The notes: generated by a model not told the origin, from the letters alone. A stretch of DNA of 64,000 bases from Nocardioidaceae bacterium (GCA_030655315.1 JAURVT010000042.1:85645-149644), one strand, 5' to 3'; counted from the first letter of the stretch, positions 14,998 through 23,399 are shown. Translations and numbers: made by a program.

Positions 14998-17604
14998 TCA
15001 GCGGGCGGGGAAGGAGACGGGGAGCTCGCGGTAGTAGCCCCGGCCGTCGACGTACTTGTAGGCCGCGACCACGCCCCGGCTCGCGCGGGTGGAGGCCTTG
15101 CCGGTGGGGACCACGAAGTAGGCGGCCTTGCCGGGCTTGACCTGCCGGGCGGCGGAGTCGCCGACCGCGGTCTTGAGGCGGACGCTGACGGCCTGCGCGC
15201 CGCGGTTCACGTAGTACCCGGTCAGGTAGACCTTCCCGTGGGCGCGGTAGCTGTTGCCGTTCGCGACGCCGCGCGGGGCGACGGTCGCGGTCAGCGCCGA
15301 GTACGGCGCGTCGTAGACCTTGTAGTAGCCCTGGCCGCCGACGTACTTGTACGTCGCGACCTTGACGACCCCGGCCGGCACGGTGCCCCGGCCGGTGCGG
15401 AACTCGTGGTACGCGGCCTTGCCCGGCGCGACCTTGGAGAACTTCTTTGTGGTGCCGTCCGGCAGGGTGAAGCGGACGTCGAGCGGCACCGTGTCGGTGT
15501 TGCGGGCGTAGGCGGCCACGACGACCGTCTCGGTCCTGGTGTCGGCCTTGGACCGCGCGTTCACCTGCGCCGACGGCGGGCCGGTCTCGGGAGCCGGGGC
15601 GGCGGTGACGGCGAGCGGCACCCGCACCACGGTCCCGCTGGGCGCGGCGGTGAGGACGAGCGTCGCCGCCCCGGCCGCGGCCGAGGCCGGGACGGTGAGC
15701 GAGACGTCGGCCGCGCCGGCGCTCACCGGGGTGCTGCCGAGATCGGTGGTGGTCCCGCCCTGGACGAGCTGCGCGGTCACGGAGGTGTTCGCCGGGCTCC
15801 CGGCGGACGTCAGGTCGAGCCTGGACAGCGCGACCGTGGTGGCCGCACCGGCCTCGACGGTGGTGGGCAGCGCTCCCGCGGCGACGGCGCGGCGCGCGAA
15901 GGACGGCTCCAGGCCGGGGTTGGCCTTCAGGTAGGCGACCCAGCCGTCGAAGTCGACCAGCCCGGAGTCCTGCGGGTTCGTCCCGTCGCGGAACACCCGG
16001 AAGTTGTCGCCGCCCTGCTGCAGGAAGCTGAAGGTGCCGACGCGGTAGCCCCGGGCCGGGTCGACGGGCTCGCCGCCGATGCTGAGGGACGTGACGTGCG
16101 AGCCCTGCGCGGCGGCGGGGTCGTAGGTGTAGGAGACGTTGTCGGACAGGCCGAGCTGCAGGAACGCGCGCGAGGGCACCGTGCCGTCGGCGTTGGTCTG
16201 CCACTGCTGCTCGAGCATCGTCTTCAGCTGTGCGCCCGTGAGGGTGGTGGTGTTGAGGTTGTTGGCGAACGGGAGGACGTTGTTGGCCTCCTCGGCCGTC
16301 ACCGGCCCCGCGTCCAGGTCGGCCCGCAGGCCACCGGGGTTGACGACGCCGATCTCGGCGCCGCCGAGGCGCTCGGGGGCGAGCGTGTCGCGCAGCGCGT
16401 TGCCCACCAGGTTGCCCAGCGTGGACTCGCTGGCGCGGTCGTCGAGGTTGGTGCCCAGCTGGGCCCGGGTGATGGCGGCGTCGGTGGACCCGACCTGGAC
16501 GCTGCCGATCTCCTTCGCCTTCGCCACGGCGGCGTCGACGATGCGCTTCACGTCCGCGAGCACCGGGTACTGGCCGATGAGCGTGGCCGGGGCGACGTTG
16601 GCGATCCGCTTGACGTTGCCCTTGGTGTAGCCGGTGACGTCGCCGGTGTCGGGGTCGACGCTGAGCTTGATCTGGCCGACGTTGTCGCCGTAGCTGCCGG
16701 TCTGGACGATCGGACGGGTGCCCGTGCCGCCGGGCACCGGGCCGTCGAACGCGTACTCCTTGTGCGTGTGGCCGGTGAAGATCGCGTCGACCTCGGCCGA
16801 GGTCTGCGTGGCGATCTTCGCGAAGACGCCGCCGCGGGCGATCTCGGCGTCGATCGTGCCGACGCCGGTGGTGCTGTCGCCGCCCGCGCCCTCGTGGTAC
16901 TCCGCGACGACCACGTCGGCCTCGCCGTTGGTGGCGTCGCCGTCGGACAGCTCCTCGGCCACGCGGTTGACCGCGTCGACCGGGTCGCCGAAGTCGAGGT
17001 CCGCGATGCCGTCGGGCGAGACCAGCGCCGGCGTCTCCTGCGTGATGGCGCCGATGACGCCGACCGTGACGCCGTTGACGTCGAAGGTCTCGTACGCCTT
17101 CAGGGCCGGCGTGGTGGTGCCCTTCTGGTACACGTTCGCGCCGAGGTAGCTGAAGTCGGCGGCCGGCTCGACGCGGTCGGTCAGGTCGCTGGAGCCGCGG
17201 TCGAACTCGTGGTTGCCGACGGCGCTCGTCCGCAGCTTCAGCGCGTTCAGCACGTCGATGGTCGGCTGGTCCTGCTGCGACGACGAGGCGTAGAGCGAGG
17301 CGCCGATGTTGTCGCCGGCGGACAGGAAGAGCGTGCTGGCCGCACCGGACTCGGCGCGCAGCTTCTCGATCGTCGCGGCGAAGGTCACGGTGCCGGAGTA
17401 GGTGGTGACGCCGTTGGCCGTGGCCGCCGCCTCGGGGGCGATGCGGCCGTGGAAGTCGTTGATGTTCAGCAGGTTCACCGTGACGGGGTCGGCGGCCTGC
17501 GCGGGGGAGGAGACGGCCAGGACCGTCAGGGGGGCGGCGACGAGGGCGACGACCGCGGCGAGCGCCGTCGTCCTCCGCGTCCGGTGGGGGGCGGGATGCG
17601 GCAC
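14998..17604 (-). CDS. secreted bifunctional metallophosphatase/5'-nucleotidase (UshA-like)
   Basis: This 868-residue protein starts at a GTG after a GAAGGAG Shine-Dalgarno. A signal peptide (cleaved near AQAADPV) precedes a calcineurin-like phosphoesterase domain (about 40-340) with NINDFHGRI, SAGDNIG, GNHEFD and GHTHKEY, then a 5'-nucleotidase C-terminal domain (about 360-560, NPGGLRADLDAG, FLQQGGDNF). An Ig-like region and two copies of an AAY-containing repeat end the protein (PGKAAYHEFRTGRGTVPAGV and PGKAAYFVVPTGKA, each ending in GGQGYY/DGRGYY). It would release phosphate and nucleosides from nucleotides outside the cell, downstream of the neighbouring nucleases. Confidence 0.93.
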   Translation of the reverse strand: MPHPAPHRTRRTTALAAVVALVAAPLTVLAVSSPAQAADPVTVNLLNINDFHGRIAPEAAATANGVTTYSGTVTFAATIEKLRAESGAASTLFLSAGDNIGASLYASSSQQDQPTIDVLNALKLRTSAVGNHEFDRGSSDLTDRVEPAADFSYLGANVYQKGTTTPALKAYETFDVNGVTVGVIGAITQETPALVSPDGIADLDFGDPVDAVNRVAEELSDGDATNGEADVVVAEYHEGAGGDSTTGVGTIDAEIARGGVFAKIATQTSAEVDAIFTGHTHKEYAFDGPVPGGTGTRPIVQTGSYGDNVGQIKLSVDPDTGDVTGYTKGNVKRIANVAPATLIGQYPVLADVKRIVDAAVAKAKEIGSVQVGSTDAAITRAQLGTNLDDRASESTLGNLVGNALRDTLAPERLGGAEIGVVNPGGLRADLDAGPVTAEEANNVLPFANNLNTTTLTGAQLKTMLEQQWQTNADGTVPSRAFLQLGLSDNVSYTYDPAAAQGSHVTSLSIGGEPVDPARGYRVGTFSFLQQGGDNFRVFRDGTNPQDSGLVDFDGWVAYLKANPGLEPSFARRAVAAGALPTTVEAGAATTVALSRLDLTSAGSPANTSVTAQLVQGGTTTDLGSTPVSAGAADVSLTVPASAAAGAATLVLTAAPSGTVVRVPLAVTAAPAPETGPPSAQVNARSKADTRTETVVVAAYARNTDTVPLDVRFTLPDGTTKKFSKVAPGKAAYHEFRTGRGTVPAGVVKVATYKYVGGQGYYKVYDAPYSALTATVAPRGVANGNSYRAHGKVYLTGYYVNRGAQAVSVRLKTAVGDSAARQVKPGKAAYFVVPTGKASTRASRGVVAAYKYVDGRGYYRELPVSFPAR

Positions 17605-17769
17605 GGGGGCTCCTTCACGGGCATCGCGTCAGGGGCGCGACGTCGGGCAACTCGGCGACCATACCCACGTGAACCGGTCCACAAACATGTCCGAGTTGGT
17701 AACAATATGGTGAAATTCCTTCGTCCTGACCGTGTCCGGACGGGAGCATCTGCGTCCCTGGCCGCCCCC

Positions 17770-17775
17770 TAGGCT
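17770..17775 (+). promoter_or_regulatory. -10 box TAGGCT of a leaderless start
   Basis: TAGGCT lies 7 bases before the GTG at 17783 and there is no Shine-Dalgarno. This spacing places the transcription start at or next to the start codon. Confidence 0.6.
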
Positions 17776-17782
17776 CGGTCGG

Positions 17783-18424
17783 GTGCCCTCCGAGTCGTAC
17801 CGCGTCCCCGCCCGCGACGGCGAGGCGACCGTCGAGGTGCGGCGCTCGCGGTTCCTCGCACGGGTGGTGCGGGTGCAGGACGACGCCGCGGTGCGGGCCG
17901 TCGTCGAGGCGGTGCGTGCCGAGCACCCCGGCGCGCGGCACCACTGCTCGGCATCGGTGGTCGGGCCGACCGGTGACGAGCGCCGCGCCCACGACGACGG
18001 CGAGCCCGCCGGGACCGCCGGTGCGCCGATGCTCGAGGTGCTCGCCCGGTCCGGCACGAGCGACGTCGTCGCGGTCGTGAGTCGCTGGTTCGGCGGCACC
18101 CTGCTCGGCGCCGGCGGCCTCGTCCGCGCCTACGGGGAGGCGACCGCCGCGGCGCTCGCGGCCGCGGGCACCCGGGAGCGACGCCGCCTCGTCGAGCTCA
18201 CGGTGCAGGTGCCGCCCGCGGACGCCGCCCGGCTCGAGCACGAGCTGCGCGCCGACGGCGCGTCCGTGCTCGGGACCACCTGGGGCACCACCGTCGACCT
18301 CCTGGTGGCGGTGCGCGAGACCCACGTCACGGCCGTGCAGGGACGGGTCGCGGCCTCGACGTCCGGGACCGGACGGGTGGTGCGGGCGGGCACGCGGTGG
18401 GTCGACGGGCCCGTCACGCCCTGA
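17783..18424 (+). CDS. YigZ/IMPACT family protein
   Basis: This 213-residue protein has an N-terminal UPF0029/Impact domain (EVRRSRFLARVVRV, AEHPGARHHCSASVVG, DDGEPAGTAGAPMLEVLARS, VVSRWFGGTLLGAGGLVRAY) and a C-terminal DUF1949 domain. The family is linked to translation or stress control, but the bacterial biochemical role is not settled. The GTG start was chosen because a TAGGCT -10 sits 7 bases upstream and the IMPACT domain begins at once after it. Confidence 0.9.
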   Translation: MPSESYRVPARDGEATVEVRRSRFLARVVRVQDDAAVRAVVEAVRAEHPGARHHCSASVVGPTGDERRAHDDGEPAGTAGAPMLEVLARSGTSDVVAVVSRWFGGTLLGAGGLVRAYGEATAAALAAAGTRERRRLVELTVQVPPADAARLEHELRADGASVLGTTWGTTVDLLVAVRETHVTAVQGRVAASTSGTGRVVRAGTRWVDGPVTP

Positions 18425-18474
18425 GCCCTCCGCGCCGATACGCTGGGGCCCCAGCCCTTCGAAGGTGAGCCACC

Positions 18475-19311
18475 GTGCCCGAGTTCCTGCGTCAGACCGT
18501 CGACACCTTCCGCAAGGCCACCGCACCGGCGCGGGCCGAGATGAACCTGCGCGCCCGTCGCGAGCAGTTCGCGATCACCCTCACCGCGGTGACGGACGTC
18601 CACGAGAACCTGCGCCGCCTGACGTTCACGTCGCCCGCGCTGGCCGACTTCGTCCCGACGGGCCCGGACGAGCAGTGCGCGCTGCTGCTGCCCCCGTCGG
18701 GCCAGGCGCTGCGCCTGCCCGACCTGCAGACCGCGAGCGTGCGGCACGCGCTGGCCGCGCTGCCGGTCGACGCCCGCCCGCTGCTGCGCTGGTACGTCGT
18801 CCGCGCGCACCGTCCCGAGGCCGCCGAGATCGACGTCGACGTCGTCCTGCACGAGGACGGCCCCGGCTCGGACTGGGCCCGCTCGGTCGAGATCGGCACC
18901 CAGGTCGGCTTCCGCGCCGGCTCGTCGGGCTACCGGCCCCCGTCGTCGCCCACCCGTCAGCTGCTGGTCGCGGACGAGACCGCGCTGCCGGCGCTCTCGG
19001 TGATCCTGGAGCAGATGCCGCTGCAGGAGCAGCCCATCCACTCCATCGTCGAGGTGCCGTCGGCCAAGTACCGCCTCACCATCGACACGCCGTACCCGGT
19101 CGAGTGGGTCTACCGGAACCAGGGCGAGCCCGGCTCGCGCGCGGCCTACGCCGTCAAGACGAGCCCCGTCGACGACCTCGGCTACGCCTGGGTCTGCGGC
19201 GAGGTGGGCCTGGCGACCGGCATCCGCAAGTACCTCGTCAAGGAGCGCGACGTCGACCCCGCCGCCATCTTCTTCTCCGGGTTCTGGAAGAAGGGCACCC
19301 CCGCCGGCTGA
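18475..19311 (+). CDS. siderophore-interacting protein (FAD ferric-siderophore reductase)
   Basis: This 278-residue SIP-family flavoprotein has an FAD-binding region (LRWYVVRAHRPEAAEIDVDV) and an NAD(P)H-binding region (TRQLLVADETALPALSVILE, AWVCGEVGLATGIRKYL) and ends with the SIP-typical FFSGFWKKG. It reduces ferric siderophores to release iron inside the cell. The GTG start follows GAAGGTGAG. No siderophore transporter or biosynthesis gene is adjacent. Confidence 0.92.
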   Translation: MPEFLRQTVDTFRKATAPARAEMNLRARREQFAITLTAVTDVHENLRRLTFTSPALADFVPTGPDEQCALLLPPSGQALRLPDLQTASVRHALAALPVDARPLLRWYVVRAHRPEAAEIDVDVVLHEDGPGSDWARSVEIGTQVGFRAGSSGYRPPSSPTRQLLVADETALPALSVILEQMPLQEQPIHSIVEVPSAKYRLTIDTPYPVEWVYRNQGEPGSRAAYAVKTSPVDDLGYAWVCGEVGLATGIRKYLVKERDVDPAAIFFSGFWKKGTPAG

Positions 19312-19344
19312 GCGGTCCCTGGCATCCCGGCCGCCCGGACCGCT
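19311..19344. terminator. hairpin between convergent genes
   Basis: An 8-bp stem, AGCGGTCC with GGACCGCT, with an 18-base GC-rich loop lies directly between the convergent siderophore-interacting and TetR genes. It may serve both directions. Confidence 0.5.
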
Positions 19345-19352
19345 CGGTCGGG

Positions 19353-19901
19353 CTAGAGGGCGCCCAACCGCCTGAGGGTGTCCCGCACGTGGTCGAGGGA
19401 GCCGCCGTGGGCGAGGCCGGTGATGTCGTCGAAGTAGAGGCCGTCGCCGATCAGCTGGACGGTGCGGGCGAGGGAGTCGTCGCCGAGGTGCTCGGCGAGC
19501 ACCTCGAACCAGCCCTGGCGCAGGCGGGCCATCGTGTCGCGGGCCCGCTGGCCCTCGGGGGAGCCCGGTGACTCCTGGGCGATGCGCGCCGCCGCGATGA
19601 GGGCGCGGTCGAACGGGCTGCCGGTGTCGACCGAGGTCTGCAGGTAGAAGTCGACGGGGCCGCACTCAGCCGTGCGCATCCGGGCGACGTCGGCGTCGCC
19701 CATCTCGTGGATGCGCGCGAGCATGCCGGCGACGAGGTCGTCCTTGCTCGGGAAGTGGTAGAGCAGGCCGCCCTTGGACACCTCGGCGGCCGAGGCCACC
19801 GCGTCGAGCGTGGCAGCGCGGCTGCCGCCGTCCTTGAGCAGCGTCTCGAACGCGTCGAGCAGGCGGTCCCTGGTCGAGGTCTGGGTGCCCGCCGCCGTCA
19901 T
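19353..19901 (-). CDS. TetR-family repressor, likely controlling the divergent efflux pump
   Basis: This 182-residue regulator has the TetR N-terminal DNA-binding domain, RDRLLDAFETLLKDGGSRAA with EVSKGGLLYHFPSKDDLVAG, and a ligand-binding domain with DDITGLAHGGSL. The ATG at 19901 is preferred: TACTGT (minus strand, 19914-19909) lies 7 bases upstream, fitting a leaderless mRNA. A GTG at 19910 would add three residues but overlaps that box. It is divergent from an MFS exporter, and a duplicated operator-like sequence lies between them. Confidence 0.9.
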   Translation of the reverse strand: MTAAGTQTSTRDRLLDAFETLLKDGGSRAATLDAVASAAEVSKGGLLYHFPSKDDLVAGMLARIHEMGDADVARMRTAECGPVDFYLQTSVDTGSPFDRALIAAARIAQESPGSPEGQRARDTMARLRQGWFEVLAEHLGDDSLARTVQLIGDGLYFDDITGLAHGGSLDHVRDTLRRLGAL

Positions 19902-19955
19902 GGTCCCCACAGTAGTCGGCCCGCGGTGTCCGACGTCACCGCGAAACGATTCGTA

Positions 19956-20012
19956 CTGTACCGGCTGGACGGTCTAGCATGGGGGGGTTGCTGTACCGGC
20001 TGGACGGTGCAG
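19956..20012 (+). promoter_or_regulatory. duplicated operator between tetR and MFS exporter
   Basis: CTGTACCGGCTGGACGGT occurs twice identically, at 19956-19973 and 19991-20008, 35 bases apart. Each unit is an imperfect palindrome (CTGTACCG with CGGTGCAG in the second copy). This is the expected pattern for a TetR-type repressor acting on the divergent promoters. Confidence 0.8.
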
Positions 20013-20061
20013 CGCTCTCGAGGCGACAGGCCCCGACTCGGACCGTGAGGAGGTCAGCAGG

Positions 20062-21639
20062 ATGAGCGACGTCGACGTCCGCTCCGTGCGCGCAGGTGGT
20101 GTCCCGCCCGAGCGCGACGAGCGAGCAGGAGTGCGCGGCTGGGCCGGGCTCGTGGTGCTGATGCTCCCGGTCCTGATGGTCAGCATGGACAACACCGTGC
20201 TGGCCTTCGCCCTGCCCGAGATCAGTGCCGAGCTGTCGCCGTCGGGCACCGCGCTGCTCTGGGTGGTCGACATCTACGCCCTGATGCTGGCCGGGCTGCT
20301 CGTCGCGATGGGCTCGCTCGGCGACCGCGTCGGACGTCGCCGTCTGCTGCTCGTCGGCGCCGTCGGCTTCGGCGTCGTCTCGGTCGTCGCGGCCTACAGC
20401 CCCAACGTCGAGACGCTGATCGCGTCGCGCGCCATGCTCGGCGTCTTCGGCGCCACGCTGATGCCGTCGACCCTGTCGCTGCTGCGCAACATCTTCCGCG
20501 ACCGCACCGAGCGCCGGATGGCCATCGCCACCTGGGCCGCGGGCTTCTCCGGCGGTGCCGCGCTCGGCCCGATCATCGGCGGCTGGGTGCTGGGCCACTT
20601 CTCCTGGGGCGCGATCTTCCTGATCAACGTCCCGGTGGTGCTCGTGCTCGTCCCGCTGGCGCTGTGGCTGCTGCCGGAGTCGCGCGACCCCAACCCGGGC
20701 CCGGTCGACCCCACGAGCATCGCCCTCTCGCTGACGACGATGCTGCCCGCGACCTTCGCGATCAAGCACCTCGCCGGCCACGGCGTCGACGAGCAGACCA
20801 TCGCGGCGGTGGCCGTCGCGATCGCGAGCGGCTGGACGTTCGTGCGGCGCCAGCAGGCCCGCGCGGCGCGCGGCAAGAGCCCGCTGATCGACGTGAGCCT
20901 GTTCGCCGACCGCGTGTTCACCGGCGCGCTCGTGTCCAACCTGCTCAGCATCATGGGGCTCGCGGGGTTCTTGTACTTCGCCTCGCAGTTCCTGCAGCTC
21001 GTGGTCGGCATGGAGCCGATGGAGGCCGCGCTGGTGCTGGTGCCTGGCCTCGTCGCGACCATCGCCGCCGGCTTCCTGGCCGTGCGGATGGTGCGCGTGC
21101 TGAGCATCCGGGTCCTGGTGTCGGGCAGCTTCGTGCTGTCGGCCTCGGGCTACGCGATCGCGGCCTTCGTCGGCGACGTGCCGACGGCGGCCTCGCTGCT
21201 CGTCGCGTTCACCGTGATGGGCATCGGCATCGGGCTGGCCGAGACGCTGACCAACGACGTCATCATCGCGACGGTCCCGGCGAGCAAGTCCGGTGCCGCC
21301 TCGGCGATCTCGGAGACCGCCTACGAGATCGGTGCCGTGCTCGGCACGGCCGTCCTCGGCGGTCTGCTGACGGCGACCTACCGCGCCGGCGTGATGATCC
21401 CGTCCGACGTCGGACCGGTCGACACGGTGCGCGCCCAGGAGACGCTGGGATCGGCCCACCAGGTGGCCGCGGGCCTCGGCGACGAGGGCGCGATGCGACT
21501 GCTCTCCTCGGCGCACGCGGCCTTCGACCTCGGTGTGCAGCGCACCTCCGCGGTCGCGATCGGCGTCGCGCTGCTGGCCGCGTTCGTCGCCTTCCGCACC
21601 CTGCGCGGCGCCGACGTGGCCACCACCAACCACCAGTGA
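20062..21639 (+). CDS. MFS drug-efflux transporter (DHA2/EmrB-like, 14 TM)
   Basis: This 525-residue integral membrane protein has about 14 hydrophobic helices and the DHA2 signatures MDNTVLAFALPEIS, WVVDIYALMLAGLLVAMGSL, GDRVGRRR (motif A) and GFSGGAALGPIIGGW (motif C). It is a proton-driven exporter of drugs or other amphiphiles. A GAGGAGG Shine-Dalgarno lies upstream. The divergent TetR gene and the repeated operator between them point to substrate-induced expression. The transported compound cannot be told from the sequence. Confidence 0.93.
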   Translation: MSDVDVRSVRAGGVPPERDERAGVRGWAGLVVLMLPVLMVSMDNTVLAFALPEISAELSPSGTALLWVVDIYALMLAGLLVAMGSLGDRVGRRRLLLVGAVGFGVVSVVAAYSPNVETLIASRAMLGVFGATLMPSTLSLLRNIFRDRTERRMAIATWAAGFSGGAALGPIIGGWVLGHFSWGAIFLINVPVVLVLVPLALWLLPESRDPNPGPVDPTSIALSLTTMLPATFAIKHLAGHGVDEQTIAAVAVAIASGWTFVRRQQARAARGKSPLIDVSLFADRVFTGALVSNLLSIMGLAGFLYFASQFLQLVVGMEPMEAALVLVPGLVATIAAGFLAVRMVRVLSIRVLVSGSFVLSASGYAIAAFVGDVPTAASLLVAFTVMGIGIGLAETLTNDVIIATVPASKSGAASAISETAYEIGAVLGTAVLGGLLTATYRAGVMIPSDVGPVDTVRAQETLGSAHQVAAGLGDEGAMRLLSSAHAAFDLGVQRTSAVAIGVALLAAFVAFRTLRGADVATTNHQ

Positions 21640-21647
21640 CGACCCTC

Positions 21648-21722
21648 CCGTCCGCGATCTGATGGCACGGCGGGGTTCCCGGTCACCGGGAACCCCGCTA
21701 ACCCGTCGGATCGCGGACGAGG
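21648..21722. repeat. family-1 intergenic palindrome, copy 1
   Basis: The outer arms GTCCGCGATCTGATGG and CGTCGGATCGCGGAC are nearly complementary. The inner perfect stem is GCGGGGTTCCCGGT / ACCGGGAACCCCGC (21670-21698). It lies between the convergent MFS and carbonic anhydrase genes and would act as a bidirectional terminator. Copies with the same ends lie at 35246 and 63930. Confidence 0.85.
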
Positions 21723-21741
21723 GGGGTGCGGCGGGGGAGGG

Positions 21742-22266
21742 TCAGTCCTCGGCGCGGTGCCAGTCGCGGATGTCGAGGTAGCCCAGGCCGTTGGCGCGGA
21801 CCGCCTCGATCTCCTCGTCGGTGAGCTCGCGACGGACCTTGCCGGGCACGCCGGCGACCAGGGACCGCGGCGGGACGACGGTGTCCTGCAAGACGACGGC
21901 GCCGGCGGCCACCATCGAGCCCTCGCCGACCACGGCGCCGTTGAGCACGGTCGCGTTCATGCCGATCAGGCAGTCGTCCTCGACGGTGCAGCCGTGGAGG
22001 ACGGCTCCGTGGCCGACCGACACGCGCTTGCCGAGCGTCAGCGGGTGGCCGTCGTCGACGTGGCCGACGCAGCAGTCCTGCACGTTGGAGTCCTCGCCGA
22101 TGACGATCGGGTTCTTGTCACCCCGGAGCACGGCGTTGTACCAGAGGCTCGCGCCCGCCTCGAGCGTCACGTCGCCGACGACGACGGCGCCGGGCGCGAT
22201 CCAGGCGGTCTCGTGGACGACGGGGGCGGAGCCGTGGGCGGGGCGGACGATCGGTTCGGCGGTCAT
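21742..22266 (-). CDS. gamma-class carbonic anhydrase family protein
   Basis: This 174-residue left-handed beta-helix protein is made of hexapeptide repeats (WIAPGAVVVGDVTLEAGASL onward). The likely metal-ligand regions are SNVQDCCVGHVDDGHP and VSVGHGAVLHGCTV, typical of the YrdA/PaaY branch of gamma carbonic anhydrases. Activity in this branch varies, so hydration of CO2 is likely but not certain. A TACGGT hexamer lies 7 bases before the ATG, suggesting a leaderless transcript. Confidence 0.9.
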   Translation of the reverse strand: MTAEPIVRPAHGSAPVVHETAWIAPGAVVVGDVTLEAGASLWYNAVLRGDKNPIVIGEDSNVQDCCVGHVDDGHPLTLGKRVSVGHGAVLHGCTVEDDCLIGMNATVLNGAVVGEGSMVAAGAVVLQDTVVPPRSLVAGVPGKVRRELTDEEIEAVRANGLGYLDIRDWHRAED

Positions 22267-22301
22267 GCCTGGAACCGTAGCGGCTCCTTGGCGGCCCCGA
22301 T

Positions 22302-22323
22302 GACCTCGACTATGGTCGAGGTC
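22302..22323 (+). promoter_or_regulatory. SoxR-box-like palindrome
   Basis: GACCTCGAC and GTCGAGGTC are separated by TATG, between gamma carbonic anhydrase and soxR. The arrangement resembles known SoxR/MerR-type sites (CCTCAA..TTGAGG class) and would allow autoregulation of soxR. Confidence 0.7.
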
Positions 22324-22339
22324 GACGGACGGAGAGCCG

Positions 22340-22798
22340 GTGCCCGACGACCACGTGGCCGCACGACTGAGCGTCGGCGAGGTGTCCGAGCGCAGCGGCG
22401 TCGCGGTGTCGGCCCTGCACTTCTACGAGCGCCGCGGCCTGATCGCCGCGGAGCGCACGAGCGGCAACCAGCGGCGCTACCGGCGCGACGTGCTCCGGCG
22501 GATCGCGCTGATCCGGATCGGCCAGCGCGTGGGGATCCCGCTGGCCGAGATCCGCGAGGCGCTCGACTCCCTGCCCGGCGGTCGGACGCCGACCCGTCGG
22601 GACTGGGAGCGGCTCTCGCGGCAGTGGCGCGAGGACCTCGACACCCGGATCGCCGCGCTGCAGGAGCTGCGCGACGACTTCACCGGCTGCATCGGCTGCG
22701 GATGCCTCTCGCTGCGGACCTGCACGGTCTACAACCCGGGCGACCGGCTCGGTGGGGACGGCCCCGGGCCGCGCCGGCTGACGGTGCGCGGGGACTGA
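22340..22798 (+). CDS. soxR: SoxR redox-sensing MerR-family regulator
   Basis: This 152-residue protein has a MerR DNA-binding domain ([33 protein letters not shown]), a dimerisation helix and the [2Fe-2S] cysteine set C117, C120, C122, C128 ([12 protein letters not shown]), which is diagnostic of SoxR. It activates genes in response to redox-cycling compounds. The GTG start has a GGAG sequence upstream. A palindromic SoxR-box-like site overlaps its promoter. No obvious structural target is adjacent; actinobacterial SoxR often controls oxidoreductase and exporter genes elsewhere. Confidence 0.95.
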   Translation: MPDDHVAARLSVGEVSERSGVAVSALHFYERRGLIAAERTSGNQRRYRRDVLRRIALIRIGQRVGIPLAEIREALDSLPGGRTPTRRDWERLSRQWREDLDTRIAALQELRDDFTGCIGCGCLSLRTCTVYNPGDRLGGDGPGPRRLTVRGD

Positions 22799-22811
22799 CG
22801 GTCCGCGGGCG

Positions 22812-23399
22812 TCAGGGACGCGGGTCGGGCGACACGGGCGACGGCGCGTCCACGCCGAGGAGGGCGGCGCGCGCCATCGAGGTGAGCAGCGTGCGCATGG
22901 TCGTGTCGCCGAGGCGGGCGCTGTGCGGGGTGGAGTTGAGCAGGCCGAAGGTCGCCTGCACCGCCGCGCGCGCGGCGCCGCGGTCGAGGCCGGGCCTCAG
23001 CTCGCGCACGACGTCCACCCACGCGTCGACGTAGTCCAGCTGCAGGGTGCGGACGGTGCGCCGGCTCTCTGCGTCGAGGTTGGCCCAGTCGCGGTCCTGC
23101 ACCACGATCAGCGCGGGCCGGGTGAGCGCGAAGTCGAGGTGCCAGGCGATCAGGGACTCCAGGGCCTCGCGAGGGCCGTCCGACGACGCCACGCGGGCGC
23201 GGCCCTCGTCCCGCAGCTCCTCGCTGATGCCGATGAGCATCTGCGCGAGGACGGCGTCCTTGCCCGCGAAGTGGCGGTAGAGCGCGGGGCCCGAGACGCC
23301 GCACGCGGCACCGATGTCGTGGACCGAGACCCCGTGGAACCCGCGGTCGGCGAACAGCACCGCCGCGGTGTCGAGGATCTGCTGCTTGCGGTCCACCAC
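22812..23399 (-). CDS. TetR-family transcriptional regulator
   Basis: This protein of about 195 residues starts near VVDRKQQILDTAAVLFADRG. The HTH is DIGAACGVSGPALYRHFAGK and a C-terminal TetR domain follows (LESLIAWHLDFALTRPALIV, ATFGLLNSTP). The start is the tandem GTG at 23399/23396; longer in-frame extensions contain low-complexity residues and no family homology that I recognise. It resembles the acyl-CoA-linked TetR regulators of actinobacteria and might act on fatty-acid or branched-chain catabolism, possibly the nearby carboxylase operon, but this is inference. Confidence 0.85.
   Translation of the reverse strand: MVDRKQQILDTAAVLFADRGFHGVSVHDIGAACGVSGPALYRHFAGKDAVLAQMLIGISEELRDEGRARVASSDGPREALESLIAWHLDFALTRPALIVVQDRDWANLDAESRRTVRTLQLDYVDAWVDVVRELRPGLDRGAARAAVQATFGLLNSTPHSARLGDTTMRTLLTSMARAALLGVDAPSPVSPDPRP

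Noticed and set aside
15238..17772. Long plus-strand frame opposite the 5'-nucleotidase
   Set aside because: Composition is Arg/Val/Gly/Asp-rich without motifs and it is fully antisense to a clear enzyme gene.
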